NCBI GenBank assembly: GCA_023269675.1
Contig: JAHFSX010000031.1
Coordinates: forward strand, 1 to 64,000
DNA: 64,000 nucleotides
DNA from: Verrucomicrobiota bacterium
Lineage (GTDB): Bacteria; Verrucomicrobiota; Kiritimatiellia; RFP12; UBA1067
Direction of reading: 5' to 3'
The position numbers and the translations under genes were made by a program. The notes beneath the pieces are model-generated. The model did no database searches and had not been told where the DNA came from. It was given only the letters and a program-made list of their open reading frames with translations. This document shows positions 16,395-24,528 of this stretch, one piece after another (within the stretch, counting starts at the first letter, position 1; each line of letters starts with the position of its first letter).

Positions 16395-17177
16395 TTAGGC
16401 CTTGCCCGTCTGTTTGCGGATGGCCTGGACGGTGTCGCGGCAGCCTGTGTAGAAGAGCCCGAGATCGACCGAGTAGGCGATGTACTGGACGCCCGCGTCG
16501 ATCCAGCGCTGCGTCTGGGTGAGCGAGTCGGCGAACACGCCGATGGTCTTGTGCTTGCGCTTGGCCACCGCGATGATCTTGCGCATCTCCTCGAGCACGC
16601 GCGGATGCTCGATCTGGCCCGGGATGCCGAGGGACTGCGAAAGGTCATAGGGCCCGATGAAGAGGATGTCCACTCCCGGGATTTCGGCGATCTTCTCGTA
16701 TTCGGCCAGATGGGTGCTTTCGAGCTGGAGGATCACGAGCGCCTGGTTGGCCTGCGTGAAATAGTCGGCGCGGTCCAGCGCCGAGAAGTTCGCCGCGCGC
16801 ACGAAGCGGCAGACGCCGCGGTGGCCGAGGGGCGAGAAGCGGGCCGCGTCCACGACGGCTTCGGCTTCGGCCTTGGAGGAGACCTGGGGCACCTGGATGC
16901 CGGCGACGCCCAGGTCCAGCGGCTGCGCGATGCTCTCGAGGCACATGTCCCGCGTGCGCACGATGGGCAGCACGCCCGACACCTCGGCGGCGCGCACCAG
17001 GTTCTGGAGCGTCTCGAGGTTGGCCGGACCGTGCTCCATGTCCAGGATGCAGAAATCGAAACCGGCGTGGCCGATGACTTCGATGAACTCCGGCGCAGTG
17101 GTCTTGCAGAAGAGGCCGATGAACACCTCCCCGTTGTTCAGTCTCTCGCGCGCTGTCAGAACCGCCTGATTGTTCAT
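16395..17177 (-). CDS. HpcH/HpaI family aldolase
   Basis: This 260-residue TIM-barrel enzyme matches class II 2-keto-3-deoxy acid aldolases: catalytic-His motif ILDMEHGPAN (His about 49), IVRTRD, GIQVPQVSSKAEAEAVV, LQLES and DILFIGPYDLSQSLG. These enzymes cleave 4-hydroxy-2-oxo acids to pyruvate and an aldehyde with a divalent metal, for example in 2-keto-3-deoxy-L-rhamnonate degradation. The exact substrate cannot be read from the sequence. GGAGGGTGGGGAC precedes the ATG and a good promoter lies 40 bp upstream. The transporter gene follows after 3 bp. Confidence 0.88.
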   Translation of the reverse strand: MNNQAVLTARERLNNGEVFIGLFCKTTAPEFIEVIGHAGFDFCILDMEHGPANLETLQNLVRAAEVSGVLPIVRTRDMCLESIAQPLDLGVAGIQVPQVSSKAEAEAVVDAARFSPLGHRGVCRFVRAANFSALDRADYFTQANQALVILQLESTHLAEYEKIAEIPGVDILFIGPYDLSQSLGIPGQIEHPRVLEEMRKIIAVAKRKHKTIGVFADSLTQTQRWIDAGVQYIAYSVDLGLFYTGCRDTVQAIRKQTGKA

Positions 17178-17216
17178 GTCCCCACCCTCCGTTTTTGTTG
17201 AGCTTCTGAAGGGCTC

Positions 17217-17245
17217 AGCATAGTAAAACCGCGCGCCGGTTACAA
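17217..17245 (-). promoter_or_regulatory. Sigma-70 type promoter of the aldolase-transporter operon
   Basis: On the minus strand TTGTAA (17245-17240), 17 bp, then TATGCT (17222-17217). It lies about 40 bp upstream of the aldolase start codon and downstream of the preceding gene's hairpin. Confidence 0.6.
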
Positions 17246-17271
17246 CGCGGAAATGACGGGCGGAAGGGAAA

Positions 17272-17309
17272 GCGAAAGCGTGCGGGGCTTGCGCGCCGCA
17301 CGCTTTCGC
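17272..17309 (-). terminator. Hairpin terminator after the second Gfo/Idh gene
   Basis: Perfect 14-bp arms GCGAAAGCGTGCGG (17272-17285) and CCGCACGCTTTCGC (17296-17309) with a 10-nt loop lie 27 bp beyond the minus-strand stop codon at 17337. It separates the thuA-gfo transcript from the aldolase promoter. Confidence 0.65.
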
Positions 17310-17336
17310 GTTGGCCCTGCTTTCGCGGGGCGGGGC

Positions 17337-18611
17337 CTACGACAGCGACCAGGGGCCGCGCGGGGTGCGGCCGAGGAGCGCGGCGGCGGTCGGGTCGTTG
17401 AGGATCGTTTCCGTGGCGGGATCCCAAGCGATCTTACGGCCGGTGAGCATCGCGATCTGGCCGAGGTGGCCGATGCTGGCGGAACGGTGGGCCACCTCCG
17501 CGGGCGTCAGCGTGGTGTCGCGCGTCTTGACGCAGTCGATGAAGTTGCGCTGGTGGCCCGGGCTGCGCAGGCGCAGCTCGCCGGCTTCGATCTTGCTGTC
17601 GCGGATCTTCGGCGTGGAGGCGTCGAAGCGGCCGCGGTTGACGTACACCCATTCGCCGCTTTCGCCGTACCACGTCGTGCCGCCCTGCACCTGCGAGCCG
17701 TCGGCCACGGTCAGCTCGACGCCGTCGGCGTAGCGGCAGGTGTAGCGGTAAGTCTTGGGCGAGTCGTAAATGCCTTCGGGCTCGAACGGCGCGTAGCCTT
17801 CGATCGACGCGGGGCCGGAGGTGTCGCGGCCGAGGCCCCACTGCGCGATGTCAGCGTGGTGGCCGATCCAGTCCATCATCTGGCCGCCGCCCCACTCGAG
17901 CACCCAGCGCCAGTCCCAGTCGTAGACGCCCTGGAAGGCGCGCTCGGGCGCCGGGCCGAGCCAGAAGTTCCAATCGAGCTCCGCAGGGACCGCCGCGCCG
18001 GGGATGCCGGGCTTGCCGCGGCCGCCGGAGGGCAGGCCGACGTCCACCCGCGCGATCTTGCCGATGCGTCCGTTGCGGACCAGTTCGACGGCGCGGCGCA
18101 TCTCGCCGGAAGAGCGCTGCCAGCTGCCGGTCTGCCAGACGCGGCCGTGCTGGGCGACGGCGTTGACGAGGGCGCGGCCCTCGAGCAGGTCGTGCGTGAA
18201 GGGCTTCTCGCCGTAGATGTCTTTGCCGTGGCGCGCGGCGAAGGTGCCGATGAAGGCGTGCCAGTGGTCGGGCGTGGCGATCATGACCGCGTCGATGTCC
18301 TTGCGGACGCAGACTTCGCGGTAGTCCTTGACCATCTGGCAGTCGGCGTTGCCGTACTTGTCATCGACCTTCTTCTTGGCGGCGTCCATCTTCTTGGTGT
18401 TGACGTCGCACACGACGCGGACGGCGACATCCTCGAGGCCGAGGAACGAGCCCATGTTGCCGGTGCCCATGCCGCCGACGCCGATCATGGCCATGGCGAT
18501 CCTGTTGCTGGGTGCGTTCTGGCCGAGGACGCGGGCGGGCACGATGTTGAAGGCGGTGACGGCTGTGGCGGCGGCGCTGCCGCGGAGGAAGTTTCTGCGT
18601 GAAAGGTTCAT
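17337..18611 (-). CDS. Gfo/Idh/MocA family oxidoreductase, Tat-exported
   Basis: The 424-residue product starts with a twin-arginine signal (LSRRNFLRGSAAATAVTAFN). The Rossmann site reads MIGVGGMGTGNMGSF, followed by VVCDVNTKK, ATPDHWHA and GKDIYGEKPFTHDL, with a canonical EKP lysine. The dimerisation domain holds WGGGQMMDWIGHHADIAQWG, typical of the exported PVC and Bacteroidota group. It likely acts on a sugar or glycoside in the periplasm. It lies 71 bp downstream of the ThuA-HEAT-discoidin gene in the same direction, so the two are probably co-transcribed and controlled by the divergent XylR-type regulator. A copy of a dispersed 27-bp repeat lies in the gap. Confidence 0.92.
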   Translation of the reverse strand: MNLSRRNFLRGSAAATAVTAFNIVPARVLGQNAPSNRIAMAMIGVGGMGTGNMGSFLGLEDVAVRVVCDVNTKKMDAAKKKVDDKYGNADCQMVKDYREVCVRKDIDAVMIATPDHWHAFIGTFAARHGKDIYGEKPFTHDLLEGRALVNAVAQHGRVWQTGSWQRSSGEMRRAVELVRNGRIGKIARVDVGLPSGGRGKPGIPGAAVPAELDWNFWLGPAPERAFQGVYDWDWRWVLEWGGGQMMDWIGHHADIAQWGLGRDTSGPASIEGYAPFEPEGIYDSPKTYRYTCRYADGVELTVADGSQVQGGTTWYGESGEWVYVNRGRFDASTPKIRDSKIEAGELRLRSPGHQRNFIDCVKTRDTTLTPAEVAHRSASIGHLGQIAMLTGRKIAWDPATETILNDPTAAALLGRTPRGPWSLS

Positions 18612-18638
18612 GGTGGGTCTCCAATCTCTGTGCGGAGG

Positions 18639-18665
18639 GCGGCTCGCGTGGACGCGCGCCCTCCT
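18639..18665. repeat. Degenerate copy of the 27-bp GC-rich dispersed repeat
   Basis: GCGGCTCGCGTGGACGCG followed by CGCCCTCCT matches the repeat at 51647-51673 in 24 of 27 positions. Together with GGAGGGCG just before it (18634-18641) it can form a hairpin. It lies between the thuA-like and gfo genes. Confidence 0.55.
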
Positions 18666-18682
18666 GGGCGTTTTTTCAGGGG

Positions 18683-21600
18683 TTAGCGCACACTCTCCGC
18701 GACTTTGCGGATCTCGTCGATCTTGGACTGGTCAAGACCGGCCTTCGCATAGATCTCGTGGATCGACCAGTGCAGGCCCTGGCGCCCGCCGGTGGTCACG
18801 ATCTTGATGTGGCGCGTCTGCGCGGCCAGCGGGATGACGGTCTTCTTCTTGCTCTCGCCGTCGCCCTTCGCCACCGGCCCCGCCCACTCCTTGCCGTCGT
18901 TCGAGGTGAAGACCTCGTAGCCGTTCGGGGTGTCGTTGCCCGAGGCCTCGGTGCCCAGCACCACTTCGGACACATAGGTGGTCTCGCCCAGATCGAGCGT
19001 GAACCACATGCCCTTGGCCGACGACGCGTTCGACGACCAGCGCGTGCCGGGGTTGCGGTCGATCGCGCGGCCGGCCTCGTTGTTGGCGTGCGAGGCCGCG
19101 ACCTTCCACTTCGCGTTGCTGATCTCGCGCGAGGGCACCCCGGTCTGCTGTTTGATCTTCTGGTCGAAGACGGTGACGTAGGTCTTCTTGGCCTGCGCCC
19201 CGCAGGCGGGGTCGTTGAAGAGCCCCTGCAGGGTCGCGAACAGCTCGATGCCGTCGCTTTTGAACATCGCGTCGGCCACGGCCATGCGGCCCTTCTCCTC
19301 GGGGGCGACCTTGTACAGCTCGATGAAGCGCGCGCGCGTGTCTTTGCCGGCGTTGGCGGCGGCGAGCTTCAGGGCGCCGCGCAGGGCCACGGTCTTCAGG
19401 CCCGGGTCGGTCTGCGCCGTGACGGCATCTTTCAGCGTGGCGAACGGTTCCATCGTGGGCCAGTCGGCCAGCGCGCGCAGGGCGGTCTCGCGCAGGCCGG
19501 CGTCGGCGTCGGACAGCGCGGCGGTCAGCGGCGCGAGGAAGGCGGCGTCGGCGTAGCCGGCCATGAGGCTGGCGAGCGTCTTCTTCGCGGGCAGCGGCGC
19601 GGTTTTCCAGGCGCCGGCGAGCGCGGCCGCGCGTGCGGCGGGCTCCACGTTCTTGGAGGCGGCGCGGAGGGCGGCCTCGGCCTGGTTCAGCTCCTCGTCC
19701 CGGACCTGCGGCAGCCAGCCGACGAGGCTTTTGAACGTCGTTTCGTCGGCCGTCTTGCCGAGCGCCTTCCAGCTCTCTTTGCGGACGTCCGCCTGCTCCG
19801 ACTTGAGGAAGGGCGCGAACTGCGGAACGAGGGCGGCTTCGGTGCGCTCGCCGAGAATGGCGAGCACCTTGATCTGCCGGGCCGGGTCTTTCCCGGCGAG
19901 GGCGATCAGAGCGGCTCCCGCGCCGGGCGCGCGCAGATCGTTCAGCGACTCGGTCGCCACGCGTCCGACGTCCCCTTCGCGCGCGGTCAGGTCGAACATG
20001 GCGGGGATCTGGTCGGCGCCGCCGATTTTGACGAGCGCGCGCAGGGCGTCGCAGACGACCGCCTCGCGGTCGGATTTCAGCAGCGCGGCCACGGCGGCCG
20101 CATAGCCCTTGGCGTCGCGGCTGGCGAGCTTGGCGATGATCGCGGACTGGTCGGCGGGGCCGGCGGAAGGCAGCGCTGCGGCGAGCGTCTTGAGCGGCAC
20201 GGCGTCGGCGGCGCGGACCGCGGTCTGGCGCACCATCGGGTCGGCGTCCTTCAGGGCGGCGCCGAAGAAGTCGTCGTCGGCCAGCAGCAGGCAGCGTGCG
20301 GCCGCGGCGCGGATGGCGGACGGCAGCGCGGTGTCCGCGAAGAGCGGCTTGGCGGCGCGCGCGGCCTCCTTGGCTTTGCCCTCGTAGGCGAGCGTGCCGA
20401 TGCAGGCGGCGAGGGCGGTCAGGCGGTTGTCCTCGAGGGGCGCGGCGGCGGGCTTGGCGAGCGTCAGCAGCGCGTCGGCGGTTCCGGTGCGGCCGAGCGC
20501 GGCGAGGGCGGCGGCCGCCACGGCCGGGTCCTTGTCGGCGGCGTAGGGCGCGATGGCGGCGCTGTTCTTGCGGATCGCCAGGGCGTTGAGCAGGGTGCAG
20601 CGCAGCCCGGTGTCGGCAGCGGACAGGGCCTGCGTCAGGGCTTGGTCGGCGGCTTTGCCGGGCGTGCCGGCGAGCAGGGTGGCGGCCCAGTCGCGGGTCG
20701 CGGGTGCGCTGAGGCAGGCGGCGACCGGCGCGAGCTCCCGGGTTCCTCCGAGGGAGGTCAGCAGCGCGCGCAGCACCGTCCTCTTGCCGAAGGGCGAGGC
20801 GGCGGGATCCTTCAGCAGCGCTTCGAGCTTGGCCTTGTTGGCGGCCTCGACCTTGGCGTTGCCGGTATGCGTGGCGATGTCCTGCAGATAGCCGTAGATC
20901 TCTTTCTCGTTGATTTCTGTCGCGGTCTTGACGCGCAGCAGGTCGGCGTCCGCGAGACCGGCGGGCGTGTCGTCGGCCTTGAGGTCGCCGAGGGCATACT
21001 GCACGCCGTCGAGGATGTGGGCGAGCACGGCCTTGTTGAGGTAGGCGCGCTGGTCATGGCCGAAGGAGGTGTAAAAGACGCGGCCCTCGCCATAGGGGCG
21101 GATCCAGGAGACGGCGTAGTCCTTGTCTTCGCGGCGCTGGCTCTGGGTCCCGGCGGTGGCCTTGTCCGCGAAGTCGAGGGAGAGGAGCACGTGCAGCTTG
21201 GCGCGGTTGTAGAAGGGCGACTGCTGCTGGTAGATCTCGTCGCTCAGGGAGAAGCCCTTGCCGCCGAAAGCCTGGTTGAGCGGGTGGCCGGGGTCGTCGA
21301 GCTTGAAGGCCCAGGTGCCGCCGGAGCCCCAGGGGTGCCCCCAGAAGTGGCCGCCGATCATTTCGGCGGCCTGTCCGGCATTGTTGAAGTTGTCGGCGCC
21401 CGCGTGGATCACGGCCAGGCCCTTGCCGGACTTGACGAACGCGACGAGGGCCGGTTCGAGGAAGCGGTTCTCCTGGGTTTTGAGGCCCGTGGTGTTGTTC
21501 AGCACGAGCGCGTCGTACTTGGCGAGGTTCGCCGGCTTGAGCGCCTCGTAGTCGCTTGAGAAGTCGACCTTGAAGGCATGGGTCTTGGCCGCGGCCAGCT

Positions 21601-21844
21601 CGAACGCCTTGTTGCCGTACTCGAGCGCTTTGCCGTGGACGTACCCTTCGCAGCGCCAGAAGACCAGGAGGCTGCGGGTTTTGGCCGGCTTGGCCGTGAG
21701 CCGGGGACCGAGCAGGGCGTTGATCTGGTCGATCTGCTCCTGCGGGACGGGCTCCAGAGTCTGCGCTGTGGCGGTGACGAGTGCGCCGCCGACCGCGAGC
21801 AGCCCGACGGCCGCGCGGATGATCCTGCTGTGCGATTGCTTCAT
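18683..21844 (-). CDS. ThuA-HEAT-discoidin (F5/8C) fusion protein
   Basis: The 1053-residue exported protein has a signal peptide (about 1-28). A ThuA-like glutamine-amidotransferase-fold domain follows (about 45-260; LLVFWRCEGYVHG, LAVIHAGADNF, MIGGHFWGHPW, GRVFYTSFGHD). A long Ala-rich array of HEAT-like helical repeats (about 330-890) precedes a C-terminal discoidin/F5-8C carbohydrate-binding-like domain (about 900-1030; NPGTRWSSNASSAKGMWFTLDLG). ThuA proteins are linked to trehalose and other sugar metabolism. The start ATG at 21844 was chosen because AAGGGGGAAG precedes it. It probably forms an operon with the Gfo/Idh gene and is divergent from a XylR-type regulator. Confidence 0.88.
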   Translation of the reverse strand: MKQSHSRIIRAAVGLLAVGGALVTATAQTLEPVPQEQIDQINALLGPRLTAKPAKTRSLLVFWRCEGYVHGKALEYGNKAFELAAAKTHAFKVDFSSDYEALKPANLAKYDALVLNNTTGLKTQENRFLEPALVAFVKSGKGLAVIHAGADNFNNAGQAAEMIGGHFWGHPWGSGGTWAFKLDDPGHPLNQAFGGKGFSLSDEIYQQQSPFYNRAKLHVLLSLDFADKATAGTQSQRREDKDYAVSWIRPYGEGRVFYTSFGHDQRAYLNKAVLAHILDGVQYALGDLKADDTPAGLADADLLRVKTATEINEKEIYGYLQDIATHTGNAKVEAANKAKLEALLKDPAASPFGKRTVLRALLTSLGGTRELAPVAACLSAPATRDWAATLLAGTPGKAADQALTQALSAADTGLRCTLLNALAIRKNSAAIAPYAADKDPAVAAAALAALGRTGTADALLTLAKPAAAPLEDNRLTALAACIGTLAYEGKAKEAARAAKPLFADTALPSAIRAAAARCLLLADDDFFGAALKDADPMVRQTAVRAADAVPLKTLAAALPSAGPADQSAIIAKLASRDAKGYAAAVAALLKSDREAVVCDALRALVKIGGADQIPAMFDLTAREGDVGRVATESLNDLRAPGAGAALIALAGKDPARQIKVLAILGERTEAALVPQFAPFLKSEQADVRKESWKALGKTADETTFKSLVGWLPQVRDEELNQAEAALRAASKNVEPAARAAALAGAWKTAPLPAKKTLASLMAGYADAAFLAPLTAALSDADAGLRETALRALADWPTMEPFATLKDAVTAQTDPGLKTVALRGALKLAAANAGKDTRARFIELYKVAPEEKGRMAVADAMFKSDGIELFATLQGLFNDPACGAQAKKTYVTVFDQKIKQQTGVPSREISNAKWKVAASHANNEAGRAIDRNPGTRWSSNASSAKGMWFTLDLGETTYVSEVVLGTEASGNDTPNGYEVFTSNDGKEWAGPVAKGDGESKKKTVIPLAAQTRHIKIVTTGGRQGLHWSIHEIYAKAGLDQSKIDEIRKVAESVR

Positions 21845-21909
21845 CAACTTCCCCCTTATACATGACTTGCGCGGATGCCGGACCCGAAGGTGTGGCGGCG
21901 GTGAAATTA

Positions 21910-21950
21910 GGGCGGAGCAAAAGCCGTGTCGACACGACTTTTGTCCGCCC
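21910..21950. promoter_or_regulatory. 41-bp near-perfect palindrome, likely operator
   Basis: Both arms read GGGCGGA, CAAAAG and CGTGTC inward to a centre of TGTCGACA, with single-base mismatches or one indel between blocks. It lies 65 bp upstream of the ThuA-type gene and 139 bp upstream of the divergent regulator gene. A symmetric site in a divergent promoter region next to a regulator with a LacI/PBP-like sensor suggests its operator. No T-tract follows, which argues against a terminator. Confidence 0.65.
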
Positions 21951-22088
21951 ATGGCACACCACAATCCCGCATTACTACCGACACAGTTTCCTGACTCAGA
22001 AACCATTCATACGAAACGCGCGTCGCATTTCATAATGTGGGGCAGTATACCTCGCCAGCGCAAGGACCGGTATGGTAAGATTGCGCAT

Positions 22089-23291
22089 ATGAGGGGTAAA
22101 AACGCGCAAAGGCGGATTGACCATCACCGGGTGGCCCTGCTGATCGAGACCTCGCACGAGTTCGGGCGCGAGGTGCTGCGCGGCATCCGCGATTACGAGA
22201 AGGCCCTGGAGAACCACTGGGCGTTCTACCTGCAGCCGGACGGGATGCGGCAGGAGGTGCCGATCATCGGCGCTTGGCGCTGCACGGGTGTGATCGCGCG
22301 CCTGTCGGGCGGCGCGGCGTCGCGGATGCTGCTGACCAGCGGCCTGCCTCTGGTGCTGCTGGACCCGCACACGGAGCAGCTGTCCAAAAAGTACGAGCTC
22401 GCGCAGGTGCCGTACATCACGACCGACACGGAGGCGATCGTGCGCATGGCGTTCGAGCATCTGCACGCCTGCGGCTGCCGCACCTTCGCGTTTGTCCACA
22501 GCGCGGCCGACACGGTCTGGTCGGTCGCGCGCGGACGGGCCTTTGCGGGGCTGGCGGCGCGGCACGGCTTCGCCTGTCACGTCTACGGCACGCAGCCGTC
22601 CGCGACGCCCTGGGAGGAGGACATGCGGCAGATGGGCGCGTGGCTCGCGCGGCTGCCGCGCGGGCTGGGGGTGTTCGCGGCGATGGACCAGCGCGGGCGG
22701 CATGTGATCGAGGCGTGCCGCGAGGCGGGGCTGCGCGTGCCGGACGACGTGATGGTGCTGAGCGTGGACAACGACCCGCTCTTGTGCGAGCTGTGCGAGC
22801 CGTCGCTGAGCAGCATCGCGCTGGACGCGTACCGGGCGGGCTACGAGGCCGCGCAGACGCTGCACGGGCTGATGGGCGGCCAGCCCGCTGCGCCTCACAC
22901 GCGCATTCTGGTGAAGCCCACGCATGTGTCGCGGCGGCAATCCTCGGCCTCGGGTTTCGACCAGGACCGCGTGGTGGCCGGCGCGCGGCGCTTCATCTTC
23001 GACCGCTTTGCCGACGCGCGCGTGCAGGTGGCCGAGATCGCGGCGCACTGCGGGGTGTCGCGGCGCCTGCTGGAGACGCGCTTCGCGCAGGCCATTGGGC
23101 GCACGCTGTTGCAGGAGTTGACGGAGGTGCGCATGGAGCGCGCGCGCACGCTGCTGCGCGAGAGCGACGACACGGTCACGCAGGTCGCGGCCGCGAGCGG
23201 CTTCGCGGACGCCAACTACTTCACGAAAGCGTTCCGGCAGCGTCACGGCCGCGCGCCGCTTAAATACCGTGTGGAAGCGCACGCGATTTGA
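22089..23291 (+). CDS. XylR-type transcription regulator (PBP sensor plus AraC HTH)
   Basis: The 400-residue protein joins a periplasmic-binding-protein-like effector domain (about 12-280; VALLIETSHEFGREVLRGIRDY, VPYITTDTEAIVRMAFEHL, VMVLSVDNDPLLCELCEPSLSSI) to a C-terminal AraC-type DNA-binding domain (about 300-395; AEIAAHCGVSRRLLETRFAQ and QVAAASGFADANYFTKAFRQ). This matches the XylR architecture, common in PVC bacteria for sugar-responsive control. It is divergent from the ThuA-gfo genes with a long palindrome between. ATG at 22089 was chosen because homology begins just after it; an in-frame ATG near 22034 is possible. Confidence 0.9.
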   Translation: MRGKNAQRRIDHHRVALLIETSHEFGREVLRGIRDYEKALENHWAFYLQPDGMRQEVPIIGAWRCTGVIARLSGGAASRMLLTSGLPLVLLDPHTEQLSKKYELAQVPYITTDTEAIVRMAFEHLHACGCRTFAFVHSAADTVWSVARGRAFAGLAARHGFACHVYGTQPSATPWEEDMRQMGAWLARLPRGLGVFAAMDQRGRHVIEACREAGLRVPDDVMVLSVDNDPLLCELCEPSLSSIALDAYRAGYEAAQTLHGLMGGQPAAPHTRILVKPTHVSRRQSSASGFDQDRVVAGARRFIFDRFADARVQVAEIAAHCGVSRRLLETRFAQAIGRTLLQELTEVRMERARTLLRESDDTVTQVAAASGFADANYFTKAFRQRHGRAPLKYRVEAHAI

Positions 23292-23398
23292 GAATGATCG
23301 GCCCCGCGGTCCTCAAGCGAGTCGAGGGCTGTCCCCGGCGACTTGTGCGCACTAAGGACTCCGGCGCATCGACAGGATAACCGGGATTTCGTGTCAGG

Positions 23399-23433
23399 GG
23401 TGCGATTCAGTTTCGTTGAAACTGAGCCGCACC
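23399..23433. repeat. Hairpin repeat, copy 1 (GGTGCGATTCAGT type)
   Basis: GGTGCGATTCAGTTTC and GAAACTGAGCCGCACC pair at 14 of 16 positions around a 3-nt loop. AAGGTAAATTTAGGAGTTAG follows directly. An inverted relative of hairpin and flank lies at 25187-25253. Confidence 0.75.
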
Positions 23434-23444
23434 AAGGTAAATTT

Positions 23445-23472
23445 AGGAGTTAGGCGTTGGAAGTTGGCAGCG
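23445..23472 (+). repeat. Heptamer array
   Basis: Four consecutive 7-mers AGGAGTT, AGGCGTT, GGAAGTT and GGCAGCG. The same heptamer type occurs at 25006-25033 and, inverted, at 25180-25207. Confidence 0.6.
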
Positions 23473-23543
23473 CATAAAGCCATGAAAAAGAGCGTTTGAC
23501 AAAGATGACCCCTTCAGCAAAGAACCTGTTTTGGGAGTCATCA

Positions 23544-23573
23544 GGTGTGGATTCAACAGAGTTGAATCACACC
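23544..23573. repeat. Hairpin repeat, copy 2 (GGTGTGGATTCAAC type)
   Basis: GGTGTGGATTCAAC and GTTGAATCACACC pair with a single bulged base around a 3-nt loop. It is nearly the mirror form of the hairpin at 24970-24999. Confidence 0.75.
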
Positions 23574-23601
23574 CTCGTGTCAGATGCGCAAACAACCGTT
23601 C

Positions 23602-23630
23602 TTGACTTTATAAAGCGGAATTGATAAAAA
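23602..23630 (+). promoter_or_regulatory. Candidate promoter of the YqjD-like gene
   Basis: TTGACT (23602-23607), 17 bp, TAAAAA (23625-23630), in an AT-rich segment about 115 bp upstream of the start codon. Confidence 0.5.
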
Positions 23631-23747
23631 ATAAACACCATCGTTGGGTTGAAGGGAAACGCTGCCGACGGGTACGGTGGGTGTCCTCCGCAGCGATTCT
23701 TGGCTCAGGGACGGAGTCCGGGTATGCGAAAACAAGGGAGTGTAGCC

Positions 23748-24095
23748 ATGGAAACCACACACACCAGCAGTGAGAACATCGCGGAAGCTCTGAAACTTCT
23801 TGAAGAGGCGGCCAAACAAAAGAAGGACGAGTTGCGGACGGTCCTCTCGGACAAGTACACGAATCTGAAGGACCTGATCATGGAGAACGAGAGCACGCTC
23901 GTCAAATCGCTGGCTGACGCCAAGAAGCACGCGATCGAGGCGGCCGCGCACGCCAAGGAGGTGGGCGTCGAGAAAAGCCGTGAAATCGCCAGCGACGTGG
24001 ACAAGCGCGTGCATCAGAATCCGTGGCCCTTCATTGGGGGGGCGGCGGTATTCGGGTTGTTGCTCGGCGCCATTCTGGGACGGAGCGCCAAATAA
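23748..24095 (+). CDS. YqjD/ElaB (DUF883)-like membrane-anchored protein
   Basis: The 115-residue product is a long charged amphipathic helix (KQKKDELRTVLSDKY through AKKHAIEAAAHAKEVG). A C-terminal segment NPWPFIGGAAVFGLLLGAILGRSAK carries the glycine-rich membrane anchor typical of YqjD/ElaB/YgaM proteins, which in E. coli bind ribosomes and are stress-induced. That role is known for the family, not shown here. AAGGGAG precedes the ATG at 23748; longer in-frame starts lack a binding site. The next gene encodes a YqjE-like membrane protein, a pairing also seen in E. coli. Confidence 0.8.
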   Translation: METTHTSSENIAEALKLLEEAAKQKKDELRTVLSDKYTNLKDLIMENESTLVKSLADAKKHAIEAAAHAKEVGVEKSREIASDVDKRVHQNPWPFIGGAAVFGLLLGAILGRSAK

Positions 24096-24116
24096 CCTCG
24101 TCCAACAGGCGGTCCT

Positions 24117-24512
24117 ATGTCTAATCACCTGTTCAAGGGAATACTGGCGTTCATCGCGGTCAAGCTGCTGGACAACTACCGGCAGCTGTCGATCCGGTTG
24201 CTCAAGATCGAGGTCGCGAAGTCCTACTTACACGGGGTGCGGCTGGCCCGCCTGTCCGCGATCGGCTTGGTGCGGCTGCTGCTCGTGATCGGCCTCATCT
24301 GCATCGGCTTGCTGCTGTTCCACGCGGGGCTGTTCATTCTGCTGCCCTGGTCCGTGAAAGCCAAAGCGGCCTTCGGGCTTTTTTTGGGGGTGGCCTACGT
24401 GGCCGCCGGCGCTGTCGTGCTCCGCGCGGCCTTGGATGAAAGGACGTGGATGGAGAAGTCCGGCGCAGCGGAGATGCTGGCCGATGCGACCCGCCCGTCC
24501 CAACAGGTGTGA
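24117..24512 (+). CDS. YqjE/holin-superfamily-like membrane protein
   Basis: The 131-residue protein has an amphipathic N-terminal part (about 1-45). Two membrane helices follow at about 50-72 (SAIGLVRLLLVIGLICIGLLLF) and 85-108 (AFGLFLGVAYVAAGAVVLRAAL), and the tail is short and polar. This matches the topology of YqjE-type proteins, which sit next to yqjD in many genomes. It starts 21 bp after the DUF883-like gene and is surely co-transcribed. The role is unknown; membrane organisation under stress is a guess. It converges with the next gene over a small hairpin. Confidence 0.65.
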   Translation: MSNHLFKGILAFIAVKLLDNYRQLSIRLLKIEVAKSYLHGVRLARLSAIGLVRLLLVIGLICIGLLLFHAGLFILLPWSVKAKAAFGLFLGVAYVAAGAVVLRAALDERTWMEKSGAAEMLADATRPSQQV

Positions 24513-24528
24513 CCCGGACACTCGGGTC
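24511..24528. terminator. Small bidirectional hairpin between convergent genes
   Basis: GACCCG and CGGGTC with a 6-nt loop lie exactly between the stop codon of the YqjE-like gene (24512) and that of the minus-strand gene (24528). A short T-containing stretch follows on the plus strand. Confidence 0.45.

Larger units (their letters stand above)
23292..23747. other. Repeat-rich intergenic region
   Basis: About 450 bp without a gene. It holds two hairpins (23399-23433 and 23544-23573), a run of heptamers (23445-23472) and a promoter (23602-23630) for the YqjD-like gene. Sequence from 23399 to about 23605 matches, in inverted orientation, the stretch at about 25110-25253. The base composition is visibly richer in A and T than the flanking genes. 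Confidence 0.6.

Noticed and set aside
15435..17201. 588-codon plus-strand ORF over the transporter and aldolase
   Set aside because: Asp/His/Gln/Arg-rich shadow of two recognised minus-strand genes.
18599..21559. 986-codon plus-strand ORF opposite the ThuA-HEAT gene
   Set aside because: Gly/Arg/Val-rich shadow of an Ala-rich gene; no motif or ribosome binding site.
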